Assembly: GCF_042140125.1 (NCBI RefSeq)
Contig: NZ_CP159473.1
Strand: one strand, 5' to 3'
Length of the DNA stretch: 64,000 bases
Source: Rhodophyticola sp017644125
GTDB taxonomy: Bacteria > Pseudomonadota > Alphaproteobacteria > Rhodobacterales > Rhodobacteraceae
In this document: piece by piece, positions 25,125 through 33,880 of the stretch
Numbering within the stretch: position 1 is the first letter of the stretch
Layout of the letters: every line of letters starts with the position of its first letter
Notes under the pieces: generated by a model
Told to the model about the DNA's origin: nothing
Seen by the model: the letters and a program-made list of their open reading frames with translations, nothing else
Database searches by the model: none
Position numbers and translations under genes: made by a program

Positions 25125-25960
25125 GCGCCGGGCGCCTTCAACTCAGGCAGAATATCTTCAAATCTCTGGCCGGCGGCATATGATCCAGCCCATCCGATCT
25201 TGATGCCGATGGGATCTTGAAAATTGAAGTACCGGAACTGCATCGACCAGCGCGGGCGGTTGGAAACGTTGGCCCCGGACTGATGAAGAGTCAGAAAGTC
25301 CATCAAAACCAGATCGCCCGGATTCGTACACGGTGCCACGATATCATACTGAGCCAAGTGCTCGGCTTCGCTATCGAGCCGCAACGCATAGGCCCCCGAT
25401 TTTCCAATTCCACCGTCATCCTCATAAACTGGTACGAGGCCCCCACTGTGACTTCCCACCGCGATCTGAACCGGCCCCATATCGGGGGTCATCTGCAAGA
25501 GCGGCGACCAGAAGACCATTCCGTCGACCGAGCGAAGTTGGGCCGGGAACTCTTGATGCCACAGAGCGCGGAACTTGTCCTCGGACGGATTGTCGATGCG
25601 GATGCCATAGCCTCCCGCAGCAAGCCCAGGCACTGAGCCGCTGCGCAGCGCCTTGAACACCTCGTCGTTCCGTGCGGTCGATACCAGCCTGACGAAGGCG
25701 GGGATTTGCTTGATCGCGTCATAGACCTCGCCGCCCCAGGCTCGATTCTCGCGAATCAATGCCGGATACCCCAGCGTCATCGCCTCTTCATGCGTTCCGC
25801 AAGGGGCCGACACACGGTACTTCTTGAGCATCAGCTCAACGATCTTGCGAATGCCTTCTTGAATAGGAGCAATATCGTCGGAAACATTATAGAACTCGGG
25901 GATCAGAGTGTATCCAAGATCCCGAAACTCGGCGACATTGGTTTCAGTCGGTCGGGACAT
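25121..25960 (-). CDS. Phytanoyl-CoA dioxygenase (PhyH)-family Fe(II)/2-oxoglutarate enzyme
   Basis: 279 aa from ATG 25960, whose start lies inside the 3' end of the WbqC gene (17-base overlap). Double-stranded beta-helix features: ALWHQEFPAQL (HxE metal pair), GPVQIAVGSHSGGLVP, then DLVLMDFLTLHQSGANVSNR with the distal histidine, and a nearby arginine for 2-oxoglutarate. PhyH enzymes hydroxylate diverse small molecules. Within this cluster it may hydroxylate a sugar or an acyl substituent; the substrate is unknown. Confidence 0.82.
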   Translation of the reverse strand: MSRPTETNVAEFRDLGYTLIPEFYNVSDDIAPIQEGIRKIVELMLKKYRVSAPCGTHEEAMTLGYPALIRENRAWGGEVYDAIKQIPAFVRLVSTARNDEVFKALRSGSVPGLAAGGYGIRIDNPSEDKFRALWHQEFPAQLRSVDGMVFWSPLLQMTPDMGPVQIAVGSHSGGLVPVYEDDGGIGKSGAYALRLDSEAEHLAQYDIVAPCTNPGDLVLMDFLTLHQSGANVSNRPRWSMQFRYFNFQDPIGIKIGWAGSYAAGQRFEDILPELKAPGA

Positions 25961-26678
25961 CGCTGTTCTCCATCTTTGCCAAGCGCTCACGCCATGGGGT
26001 TAGGCCGGGTCGCAAATGCGTGTGCGCGGCATCGCCGCGCGCCCCGATCAGGTCTAAGGCCGTTACATAGGGCGTGAACGCTGCGCCATGCTGTGGCCAC
26101 GGCACTGGGTTGTATTCCATGTAACTGACGGCCACGCCAGCCGCATCGAACGCCGAATGATCAATGTAACGAGCACCGCCCGCACCGGAGATATAGTGAG
26201 TCCCGCCAACGGACTGCACGAGTGCCAACACGCGCCGCCATGACTCGCCTCGGACGTCCATCCGGGAGGTGCGGGTCCGGTGCGGCGGAAGAACGTTTAA
26301 GGCGCGCGCCTGTTCTTCCGCCGAAGCAATCAGCAAGTCACATAGATCGGTTTGCTTCTGCGCGCGGTCGAACAAATCTAGTGCTGTTTTCCGGTGGGGA
26401 GCGCACTTCAGCGATGTCTGAAGTAGCGAGCGGTGGGAGATCGCCCACTTATCGCCCTTGGGCCTGAGGGCAACTATCTGCTGGGATGTACCCTTCCCCT
26501 CAAGCGGGATGGTCATCCACTTCGTACCGGATCGGGTCCTGACTTGGATGCGATTAGTGAACGAACCTTTCGAGAATTGTGCATCATCCAGCCACAGAAA
26601 CACATCCGCCAGCTTCATCATCTCCATGAAGCCGGCCCACGGGAAGTACATGGGCTGGGAAATGGCGACCACAGTCAT
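25944..26678 (-). CDS. WbqC-family protein
   Basis: 244 aa from ATG 26678 (ATGA overlap with the GNAT stop). N-terminal VVAISQPMYFPWAGFMEMM and the following DVFLWLDDAQFSKGSFTNR are the conserved WbqC pattern. THYISGAGGARYID and EYNPVPWPQ lie toward the C-terminus. WbqC-like genes are common in O-antigen and exopolysaccharide clusters with aminosugar pathways; the biochemical role is unclear (proposed glycine or amino-acyl transfer to sugars). Confidence 0.87.
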   Translation of the reverse strand: MTVVAISQPMYFPWAGFMEMMKLADVFLWLDDAQFSKGSFTNRIQVRTRSGTKWMTIPLEGKGTSQQIVALRPKGDKWAISHRSLLQTSLKCAPHRKTALDLFDRAQKQTDLCDLLIASAEEQARALNVLPPHRTRTSRMDVRGESWRRVLALVQSVGGTHYISGAGGARYIDHSAFDAAGVAVSYMEYNPVPWPQHGAAFTPYVTALDLIGARGDAAHTHLRPGLTPWRERLAKMENSDVPTD

Positions 26679-27175
26679 GAGCTGAGCAATGTCTCCATGA
26701 TCAGCGTGTCATGCATTCTGGCGCCGTCATCATAGTGATCCACCAGCGTTCCAACTTCCCGATAGCCAAGAGAGCGGTATAACGCCACGGCGGGAGCATT
26801 GCCGGCCATTACCTCCAGCATGAGTTTGCGCAGCCCCAACTCGCGCGATGCAGCCGAAAGCTCGATCATCGCTGCGCGGCCTATGCCCTTGCCGCGCGCG
26901 TCTTGAGCAAGAGCGATACCAAGCCAGGCAAATCGACCGCGGTGATGAAACCCGCTGAGCTGCACGTAACCAAGACACGCGTCGTTCCGAACATCAGCGA
27001 TCACCCACCAATGTCCCTCGTTGCGCCGGGCCAGCCATGCCTCGAAATCATGGGACCCACCTGCCGAAGGATAGGCCAAGAGCTGATGCTGAAGCGTCTC
27101 GTCCGCGCGTAGGGCCGCGAGAGTCCGATGGTCTGCGTCGGCAACCTTACGCAGGCGGATCAAGGCTTCACACAT
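26675..27175 (-). CDS. GNAT-family N-acetyltransferase
   Basis: 166 aa. Acetyl-CoA binding motif A is LAQDARGKGIGRAAM (Q/RxxGxG/A), with motif B VMAGNAPAVALYRSLGYREVG. The family fold is clear. It is translationally linked with WbqC downstream, and its start overlaps the hydroxylase-like gene by 16 bases. A likely task is N-acetylation of the aminosugar made by the DegT aminotransferase, as in FdtC- or PerB-type routes, though those often use other acyltransferase folds. Confidence 0.85.
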   Translation of the reverse strand: MCEALIRLRKVADADHRTLAALRADETLQHQLLAYPSAGGSHDFEAWLARRNEGHWWVIADVRNDACLGYVQLSGFHHRGRFAWLGIALAQDARGKGIGRAAMIELSAASRELGLRKLMLEVMAGNAPAVALYRSLGYREVGTLVDHYDDGARMHDTLIMETLLSS

Positions 27176-27915
27176 TTCAGATAGCCGCCGGGCGAAGACG
27201 ACAGCACCAGCTTGCCATTAAGCGTCTCGTCTACCAGAAATCGGTCGGTCTCGGCCATGTAGTCGTCGCGGGCTGACAACGGATCGTTCCCTTTGAAGAG
27301 GATTTGCGAGCGATTTTGCGGCGTGTCCTCTTCGGTCATATGCCCCACAAGCGTATCGGCCACCACCATGTAACAGCCCTCTGTGACCATCGGTCCGTAA
27401 GCGCGGAGTTCAGCCAGCACATGGGCGCGAGAATGATCGGAGTCGAGGATTGCCATGACCCGTGAGCCTTCGGGAATCAGATCCTGGACCTGTTCCAGCG
27501 TCGCGTCGTCCCAAGACCCGCCTTCGATCAACTTCACCCGGTCCGCGAACGGATGGCTTTCGATAGCTTCGCGGTTATGCGCGCGGATGTCGATATCCAC
27601 ACCGATCACGAATCCATCACCACCCAAAAGCTGCAGCATGGCAGCCTGAAAAATGACCGACCCGCCCCGCGCAACGCCAGTTTCGATGATCACATCAGGG
27701 CGCGTCTTCCATATCACTTCCTGCGTTGCGATGATATCTGCGGGCATCTGGATGATCGGTAAGCCCATCCACGTCCACAGATACGAGTAGTCGTACCGAT
27801 CGAGATCCGTCAAAGTTTCGGTCGCACGCTTGAACGTCGCGCCGTCTTTTCCCAAAGCGCGGGCCTGCGCCTCGGTGTGGGCTTTGAACTCGGCCCGATC
27901 ATCGTTAACGGTCAT
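27160..27915 (-). CDS. Cephalosporin hydroxylase (CmcI)-like methyltransferase-fold protein
   Basis: 251 aa from ATG 27915, with GAGGAG upstream. It shows the CmcI/RhmI-type SAM fold: PDVIIETGVARGGSVIFQA, FVIGVDIDIRAHN, and MAILDSDHSRAHVLAEL. Members occur in antibiotic clusters and rhamnosyl O-methyltransferase loci; most are O-methyltransferases of sugars in spite of the hydroxylase name. Probably the first gene of the polysaccharide transcription unit running to 18174. The upstream 269 bases to the IS element contain no gene. Confidence 0.85.
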   Translation of the reverse strand: MTVNDDRAEFKAHTEAQARALGKDGATFKRATETLTDLDRYDYSYLWTWMGLPIIQMPADIIATQEVIWKTRPDVIIETGVARGGSVIFQAAMLQLLGGDGFVIGVDIDIRAHNREAIESHPFADRVKLIEGGSWDDATLEQVQDLIPEGSRVMAILDSDHSRAHVLAELRAYGPMVTEGCYMVVADTLVGHMTEEDTPQNRSQILFKGNDPLSARDDYMAETDRFLVDETLNGKLVLSSSPGGYLKCVKP

Positions 27916-28246
27916 AGTGCTCCTCACGTGACTTGTTTCGCAGACCCTAACAAAACGCCATTGATGCGCAAGGACAGGACCTTTTTTGCCTGACAGAACG
28001 TCACAGTGAGCCAGCGGATGCTGACCTGCCGCCAATTAATTGCGATATGGCGCGAGGACTCCAACCACCACCGCCCGCACTCGGGCGTCGACGGGCTTAC
28101 GCCGCGGGAAACTTCAACCGGTCAGAGAAGGACCAAACCCGGAACAGACTTAACTTCTGAACGAGGACAATCCGAGTAGCAGGTTGAGCTGGTCCTAGTA
28201 TCCTGCACAGTTTCTCGGCCCTGCTAAGGTATATCGGGTTGTGTAA

Positions 28247-29101
28247 TCAGGCCGCTTTCGTCAGTTCGATCCTTTCTAAGTATGCCTCATCGGGGGTCCT
28301 CAGACCAAGTGCCGAGTGCGGGCGCTGGCGGTTGTAGAAGTCGATCCAACTGTCGACGACCCGCCCCGCCTCGAAGCCATCCGCGATATCCTGAAGGTAG
28401 ACGGCTTCATATTTCATCGATCGCCAAAGCCGTTCAATGAAGATGTTGTCCATGCAGCGGCCGCGGCCGTCCATGCTGATCCGCACCCCGGCCTCGGTCA
28501 GAGTCGTGATCCACGCTGACCCGGTGAACTGGCTACCTTGGTCGGTATTCACGATCTCGGGCGGGCCATGACGACGGATCGCCTCGTTCAGCGCCTCGAC
28601 GCAGAAGTCCGCGTGCATCGTGTTCGAAAGCCGCCAAGACAGCACCTTGCGCGTCGCCCAATCCATGATCGCCACAACGTAAAGGTAGCCACGGCTGACT
28701 GGAACGAACGTGATGTCAGCACACCAGACCTGGTTCGGGCGGTCGATGGTCATGGTCCGCAGCAGGTAGGGATGGATCGGATGCGCCGGGTGAGGTTGGC
28801 TGGTCTTTGGCCTGCGATAGACCGCCTCCAACCCCATTCGACGCATCAGCCGCCGGATCCGGTGCCGCCCGACCGACAGGCCGTCACGCTTAAGCATCGC
28901 AACCATTTGTCGGCTACCGAAGAACGGATAGGCCGTGAACAACCGGTCGATCGACTTCATCAATGCCAGCGTGTCGTCGCGGACCGGCACGGGGCGATAA
29001 TACAGCGACGACCGGCTGATCCCCAGGATGCGGCACTGCGCGCTCAGGCTGAGCTGCGGATGATCGGGCTGGACGATATTCTTGCGACGGCAGGGGCTCA
29101 T
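28247..29101 (-). CDS. IS3-family transposase OrfB (DDE integrase domain)
   Basis: 284 aa. N-terminal HTH_21-like region (CRILGISRSSLYYRP), then the rve core: VWCADITFVPVSRGYLYVV (first Asp), IVNTDQGSQFTGSAW (second Asp), and DNIFIERLWRSMKYE (Glu), ending in RPHSALGLRTPDEAY. All three catalytic residues are present. It is made either by frameshifting from orfA as an OrfAB fusion or by coupled translation at the ATGA overlap (29098-29101). Confidence 0.95.
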   Translation of the reverse strand: MSPCRRKNIVQPDHPQLSLSAQCRILGISRSSLYYRPVPVRDDTLALMKSIDRLFTAYPFFGSRQMVAMLKRDGLSVGRHRIRRLMRRMGLEAVYRRPKTSQPHPAHPIHPYLLRTMTIDRPNQVWCADITFVPVSRGYLYVVAIMDWATRKVLSWRLSNTMHADFCVEALNEAIRRHGPPEIVNTDQGSQFTGSAWITTLTEAGVRISMDGRGRCMDNIFIERLWRSMKYEAVYLQDIADGFEAGRVVDSWIDFYNRQRPHSALGLRTPDEAYLERIELTKAA

Positions 29102-29385
29102 GTCTTGAGCCCTTTGGCTGAAAAATCGTTCTCCACCGCCAACCTCCCGATCTTGGCGTGCAGATCCTTCAGCTCCGCTTCTCGGTCCACCGCGCCACCC
29201 GCCTTTCCGGCGAACACATCCGACAGGCCCTCCATTGCCTGCTTCTTCCAGGCACTCACCTGTGTCGGCAGCAGCCCGTGCCGCGTCGCGATCTCCTGCA
29301 CCGTCCTGTCACCACGCAGCGCTTCCAGCGCCACCTGGGCCTTGAAATGATCCGTAAACTTCCGTCGCTTCCGCGCCATCGTCAT
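29098..29385 (-). CDS. IS3-family transposase OrfA (helix-turn-helix)
   Basis: 95 aa. KRRKFTDHFKAQVALEALRG and VQEIATRHGLLPTQVSAWKK form the HTH_Tnp_1 DNA-binding domain, followed by a leucine-zipper-like tail ELKDLHAKIGRLAVENDF. It binds the terminal inverted repeats. ATG 29385 is used; an ATG two codons later would also work. Confidence 0.93.
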   Translation of the reverse strand: MTMARKRRKFTDHFKAQVALEALRGDRTVQEIATRHGLLPTQVSAWKKQAMEGLSDVFAGKAGGAVDREAELKDLHAKIGRLAVENDFSAKGLKT

Positions 29386-29496
29386 ATCCCTTCGTCGTTG
29401 GGATACACCTTAGCTCACTGTCCAGTTTTCCGGGACCAGCTCAGGTAGCTGTTTTAACTTTTCGGAGAAAATCCATATTTGGATTTTGCAGCCTGT

Positions 29497-30222
29497 CTAA
29501 TTCGATATTCCCAGGGCAGAAAAATCTTGGTTGGGGTAGTGACTTGAAAGTCTTAAAATATGTTCTCTCGCGTGAGGGTTCAGATTCATCCCCCGGCCCG
29601 ATACACCAATATTCTTCCGGATTTTTCCTTTCAAGGCCTTCTCCACGGCTCTATCTATATCATTACTTGATGCCGGAAAATTGAAGAATTCCAGTACTCC
29701 TTGAATTGTTTGTTCCGGGTTTAGTCGAAGATCTTCATAGCCTATTGAGATTTTATTATCTACGGATTCCCATGACAGAAAGAAATTAAAATACCAAGGT
29801 GCAACGTGATGAGCAATAAAAAGTTCAAGCTCTGAGTCGCTGGCTGCGGAGATATCAGAAGGCGCAAATGCCATTGGACCAACGGAACTCTCGTTGCGCA
29901 TATGGTCGCGAAGGCTGACGCAGGCATCAAAGATGTTCCGGGTAAGAACGATTGGTTTCAGATTGAATCGCCGGATGGCCCAAGCAGTAGCCTCACTGTA
30001 TCGAACATGATGTTGAGCGGCATACTTGGCAAACCAGTACTTCTGCAGTTGGCGTCGTTCGAGCTCTTGTTCTCTGCGGCCATGCTGAGGCACTAGCACA
30101 GCGCGTTTAAAGCCAGGAAGCGACGCGAGCGCTTCGGTCAGGAATGTGCTTCCTGATTTTGGCATACATGCTACGAGGAAGTGGGCAGTTTGATAGCCCG
30201 GCAGGTATTCATAGAGTGCCAT
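29497..30222 (-). CDS. Sulfotransferase-family protein
   Basis: 241 aa. P-loop for PAPS binding: FLVACMPKSGSTFLTEALAS. The 3'-phosphate binding region is PIVLTRNIFDACVSLRDHM (arginine and serine). ISIGYEDLRLNPEQTI and RKNIGVSGRGMNLNP follow. It probably adds sulfate to a glycan or lipid made by this island. The coding sequence is much richer in A/T than its neighbours, indicating transfer from a lower-GC source. It is separated from the other polysaccharide genes by the IS3 element. Confidence 0.87.
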   Translation of the reverse strand: MALYEYLPGYQTAHFLVACMPKSGSTFLTEALASLPGFKRAVLVPQHGRREQELERRQLQKYWFAKYAAQHHVRYSEATAWAIRRFNLKPIVLTRNIFDACVSLRDHMRNESSVGPMAFAPSDISAASDSELELFIAHHVAPWYFNFFLSWESVDNKISIGYEDLRLNPEQTIQGVLEFFNFPASSNDIDRAVEKALKGKIRKNIGVSGRGMNLNPHAREHILRLSSHYPNQDFSALGISN

Positions 30223-30443
30223 AGCGACAGACCGCAGAGATACTCCGAAGACGCAATTCGGACCGGATATATAGGATGTGGAAGCGCTTGATCATCCGCT
30301 AAGAGATAGCCCTGCCTTGTCGTTAGTAAAAGGGTTAACGATAAGAACTAGCCGGTACGGGTCCTACGAAGTTGTCGCGAAGCCGCGGGAGGTCGAGCCA
30401 CTTGCCGGGCTACGACCGACCAAGAAAATCCAGCGACTGACCT
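30223..30443. other. Right boundary of the accessory island
   Basis: Composition changes here from AT-rich (sulfotransferase side) to GC-rich (PfkB side), around 30350-30370. No gene, tRNA or clear terminator is visible. A short open stretch on the minus strand just behind the kinase stop might be a remnant of a mobile-element gene, but I cannot identify it. Confidence 0.35.
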
Positions 30444-31334
30444 CTAAAGCTCCATTCTCTGCCGCTCTGCGAGCAGATGGTCGAGCGGCGGCAACTTTCC
30501 CGCGCCGCCGATCTGGCCTACGGCGAATGCGCCGCAGGCAATCGCCAGGTCCAGGCATTCCGGCATCGGCTTCCCTTTCAGCCAAGCGCCCAGAAACCCC
30601 GCGTTGAACGCATCTCCCGCGCCCGTGGTGTCCACCAGATCGGCCTTTTGTGCGGGGCGGTGATACCGGGCGGCATCCGCCGGGCGTATCTCGGCGCCAT
30701 GGGGCCCCTGCTTGACGATGGTCGCCACCCGCGGGGACATCGTTATGCCATTGCGGGTCAACTCCCGCGCCTCGGCCTCGTTGGGAAAGAAGAGATCCAC
30801 CCCGGCGATGATCTCCGACAGGCCGGGTTCCATCAGGCTGCGTCCGTCCCATGAGCAATCCAGCGACACGGTCATGCCCATGGTGCGGGCCTTGCGGATC
30901 AGGTCGGGATGGTCGCGCGCGGTCGTGATCTCGCCCAGATGCAGGTGGCGCGCCGCGGGCAGGGGGCCGCCCAGTGACAGGGCCGCGCCCGGTCGGCGGG
31001 TGACAAAAGCACGGTCATCCCCGTGGACAAGCGCCGCGGTGATCTGTGGATCGGTTCCCGCAGGGGCGGTATCGCAAAGCGCACCCACCCGGTTGCTCGC
31101 CATTTCCGCCCGCACCACGCTGTCGAAAGGTGCCGCCGGCAGGGTGCCGATCAGCGTGGTCTCGTGGCCCAGCGCCGACAGATAGGCCGCGGTGATATAG
31201 GCCCCGCCGCCGGCGCGGAGCGCCAGCCCTTCGGCGAACACCTCGCGGCCCGCCGCCGGCGCGTCGTCCAGACGTGTGAAGACCAGATCGCAATAGATCC
31301 GTCCGGCCGTCAGAATGCGTAGGGGCGCGTTCAT
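30444..31334 (-). CDS. PfkB-family carbohydrate kinase
   Basis: 296 aa from ATG 31334, overlapping the ATPase stop (ATGA). PfkB signature 1 region GGGAYITAAYLSALGHETTL and signature 2 DTTGAGDAFNAGFLGAWL (anion hole and catalytic Asp). FFPNEAEARELT and VATIVKQGPHGAEI are also typical. The family phosphorylates sugars or nucleosides. It is the last gene of the six-gene ABC operon, so it presumably phosphorylates the imported or processed sugar in the cytoplasm. Confidence 0.88.
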   Translation of the reverse strand: MNAPLRILTAGRIYCDLVFTRLDDAPAAGREVFAEGLALRAGGGAYITAAYLSALGHETTLIGTLPAAPFDSVVRAEMASNRVGALCDTAPAGTDPQITAALVHGDDRAFVTRRPGAALSLGGPLPAARHLHLGEITTARDHPDLIRKARTMGMTVSLDCSWDGRSLMEPGLSEIIAGVDLFFPNEAEARELTRNGITMSPRVATIVKQGPHGAEIRPADAARYHRPAQKADLVDTTGAGDAFNAGFLGAWLKGKPMPECLDLAIACGAFAVGQIGGAGKLPPLDHLLAERQRMEL

Positions 31335-32383
31335 GCAAGCGCCTCTCCGCTGGCGGCATCGAAGACATGCAGGTTCCGCACATCGAGATCGAGGGTGATC
31401 CGGTCGCCTGCCGCCGGCGGTGTCCGGCCCGAGGCGGAAGCGATGATCTCCTTGCCGTCCACATCCACGTAAACCAGCGTTTCCGATCCCAGCGGTTCGG
31501 CCACGGAGACGACGCCCGACAGCACGCCGCCGCTTTCCACCACGTGAAGATCCTCGGGCCGGATACCGATGGTCAGCGCCTTGCCGTCGGCTTTGGGGCC
31601 GGTGGCAAGTGCCGCGCCGATCCACAAGGTCACGCCTGACGCGGTCCCGCGCCCTTCCAGCAGGTTCATCGACGGCGCGCCGATGAATTGCGCCACGAAG
31701 GTGTTCGCCGGCGCGTGATACACCTCGGCCGGGCTGCCGATCTGCTGGATATGCCCGTCCTTCATGATCACGATCCGGTCGGCCATGGTCATCGCCTCCA
31801 CCTGGTCATGGGTTACGAACACGATCGTGCTGCCCACCCTGCGGTGCAGTTTCTTGATCTCCAGCCGCATCTGCGTGCGCAATTGCGCATCGAGATTGGA
31901 CAGCGGCTCGTCGAACAGAAATACCGCCGGGTCGCGGACCATGGCGCGCCCGATGGCGACGCGCTGGCGCTGTCCGCCCGACAGCTGGTTGGGTTTCCGG
32001 TCCAGATACTCGGTCATGCCCAGAATGCCAGCCACCTCCTCGATCCGCGCCTCTTTCTGCGCGCGGGTCATCTTCGAGGTGCGCAGCCCGAAGGCGATAT
32101 TCTTGCGCACGGTCATATGCGGATAGATCGCGTAGTTCTGGAACACCATGGCGATGTCGCGGTCCTTGGGTTCCAGATTGTTCACCACCTGCCCGCCGAT
32201 CTCGACAGTGCCCGAGGTCACTTCCTCAAGCCCCGCGATCATGCGCAGCGTCGTGGATTTGCCGCAGCCCGAGGGGCCGACAAAGACAACGAATTCGCCG
32301 TCCTTCACATCCAGATTGATCGAATGCAGAACCTCGGTCCTGTCATAGGTTTTCACAAGGTCGCGCAGCGCAAGATTGGCCAT
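31331..32383 (-). CDS. Carbohydrate ABC transporter ATP-binding protein (MalK/UgpC type)
   Basis: 350 aa. Walker A GPSGCGKSTTLRMIAGLEE, Q-loop MVFQNYAIYPHM, signature LSGGQRQRVAIGRAMVRDP, Walker B VFLFDEPLSNLD, H-loop FVTHDQVEAMTMADRI. The C-terminal OB-type regulatory domain is present. It starts directly after the TAA of the lyase gene (no gap) and overlaps the kinase start. It energises the permease pair at 33977-35811. Confidence 0.95.
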   Translation of the reverse strand: MANLALRDLVKTYDRTEVLHSINLDVKDGEFVVFVGPSGCGKSTTLRMIAGLEEVTSGTVEIGGQVVNNLEPKDRDIAMVFQNYAIYPHMTVRKNIAFGLRTSKMTRAQKEARIEEVAGILGMTEYLDRKPNQLSGGQRQRVAIGRAMVRDPAVFLFDEPLSNLDAQLRTQMRLEIKKLHRRVGSTIVFVTHDQVEAMTMADRIVIMKDGHIQQIGSPAEVYHAPANTFVAQFIGAPSMNLLEGRGTASGVTLWIGAALATGPKADGKALTIGIRPEDLHVVESGGVLSGVVSVAEPLGSETLVYVDVDGKEIIASASGRTPPAAGDRITLDLDVRNLHVFDAASGEALA

Positions 32384-33880
32384 TTAGCTGGGCTCCGTCA
32401 GGGTGTGAAAGGCGGCGGTCAGGGCGGCGTCTGCCTCTTCGAGCCGCCGGGCGCGGGTATCGAGCGCACTGCGATGGGCTGCGGCATCCCGGGCGTAGCC
32501 GTCAAGGGCCGCATCCAGCGCCGACGGGGCAGGGCCGCCGAAGACCGTGCGCCGGGCGATGAAGCTGTCGATCGCCACGGCGTCGGCAAAGGCCGTTTCG
32601 TCGAACTGGGGGTACCGCCCGATCAGGGCATCGAATGCCGCGACAAAGGCGTCATACCCCTCGCTGAGCGGCGCCCCCCGCGCGATGACGCCCTGAGCCG
32701 TTATGGCGGCGATCTCATGGGCCTGACGGAAGGACAGGCCTTCGGCGCGTACAAGGGTATCGGCCAGCTCGGTGATGGTCACGCAGGCCGCATCGGCATG
32801 GGCGCGCACCCGCGCCGCCCGGATCGAGCAGGCGGGCAGAAGCGCGGTCAGCAGGGCGATCACCCGGCCTCCCGTCTCGAAGGCGCCGTAGCCTGCGGCC
32901 TGCACCTCGCCCTCGCTGTCGTTCATATCGGTGAAAGGGGTATTGTGCATCGTCATCAGCATGGTGTCGCAGCGACCGACGGTGACACTGGCCAGATGGC
33001 GCAGATGTTCGACCGGCACCGGATTGCGCTTTTGCGGCATGATCGAGCTGACCTGAACAAGCGCGTTCGGCACGTAAAGCTGCCCGACTTCGAAGGCAGA
33101 CCAGAACGCCAGATCCTGCACCACCCGCCCCAGATGCAGAAACGGCAGCTTCAGGGCCGAGTAGAGCCCGGTGATGTAATCGACACTTGCGATGCAGCCA
33201 TAAGAGTTCTGCTTGGGCCCCGCAAACCCCAGCAGCCCGGCCACCCGTTCCCGGTCAATCGGAAAGCCCGAGGTGGTGATGGCGGCCGCACCCATCGGGC
33301 AGAGATCAAGCGCGTCCCGCGCCGCCTCAAGCCGCGTGATATCCGCCAGAAGCACCTCGATCACCGCGGCCAGATAATGGCCGAAGCTCGTGGGTTGGGC
33401 CGGTTGCCCGTGGGTATAGGCAACGATCGCCGTTTCCCGCTCGTCCCGCGCCTTGCCGATCAACGCCTCCGTCAGGTCCAACAGGGCGGCCAGCATCGCA
33501 TCGGTGCGGCTGCGCAGCGCCATCTTGAACGCCGTATGGTCGATGTCGTTGCGGGAACGTGCGGTGTGCAGGCTCCCCGCCAGATCGGGGCCCAGACGTT
33601 GCTTCAACTGCTCCTCCACGAAGAAGAAGTAATCTTCATGCTCCCCGGAGTAACTCAGCGCGTCCAGATCGGTCTCCGCGTCGATCCGGGCCAGCGCGCC
33701 GGCGATGCTGGTTCCGGTTTCGGCATTCAGAATGCCCGTCTCCACGAGCATCACCAGATGCGCCCGGTTGATCCGGGCCATATGGGCGGCGTAATGGGTT
33801 TTGACCCCCTCGAAGAGCGGCGCCAGAACCGTGTCGCGGTAGACCGGGTCGGGAAACGTGGAGCAATCCTTCACACGCAT
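32384..33880 (-). CDS. Argininosuccinate lyase-family enzyme in a sugar operon
   Basis: 498 aa. Fumarase/aspartase superfamily blocks: SLHTARSRNDIDHTAFKM (103-120), YTHGQPAQPTSFGHYL (155-170) with the catalytic His-bearing TH motif, and the signature loop SSIMPQKRNPVPVE (278-291) with the catalytic Ser. It differs from housekeeping ArgH around residues 195-235 (TTSGFPIDRERVAG and NSYGCIASVDY), so the substrate is probably not argininosuccinate. Related ASL-like lyases such as EDDS lyase split C-N bonds of N-substituted aspartates, releasing fumarate. Its place between permease and ATPase genes argues for a catabolic role on the imported compound. Confidence 0.88.
   Translation of the reverse strand: MRVKDCSTFPDPVYRDTVLAPLFEGVKTHYAAHMARINRAHLVMLVETGILNAETGTSIAGALARIDAETDLDALSYSGEHEDYFFFVEEQLKQRLGPDLAGSLHTARSRNDIDHTAFKMALRSRTDAMLAALLDLTEALIGKARDERETAIVAYTHGQPAQPTSFGHYLAAVIEVLLADITRLEAARDALDLCPMGAAAITTSGFPIDRERVAGLLGFAGPKQNSYGCIASVDYITGLYSALKLPFLHLGRVVQDLAFWSAFEVGQLYVPNALVQVSSIMPQKRNPVPVEHLRHLASVTVGRCDTMLMTMHNTPFTDMNDSEGEVQAAGYGAFETGGRVIALLTALLPACSIRAARVRAHADAACVTITELADTLVRAEGLSFRQAHEIAAITAQGVIARGAPLSEGYDAFVAAFDALIGRYPQFDETAFADAVAIDSFIARRTVFGGPAPSALDAALDGYARDAAAHRSALDTRARRLEEADAALTAAFHTLTEPS

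Larger units (their letters stand above)
28185..29443 (-). mobile_element. Complete IS3-family insertion sequence, 1259 bp
   Basis: Terminal inverted repeats: the low end begins TGAGCTGGTCCTAG at 28185 and the complement of the high end begins TGAGCTGGTCCCGG at 29443. The first 11 bases match, with further matches at CTG and ACAGT deeper inside. Flanking bases are GGT on both sides (28182-28184 and 29444-29446), a 3-bp target duplication typical of IS3. It contains orfA and orfB with ATGA overlap. Both ORFs look intact, so the element may be active. Confidence 0.88.
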
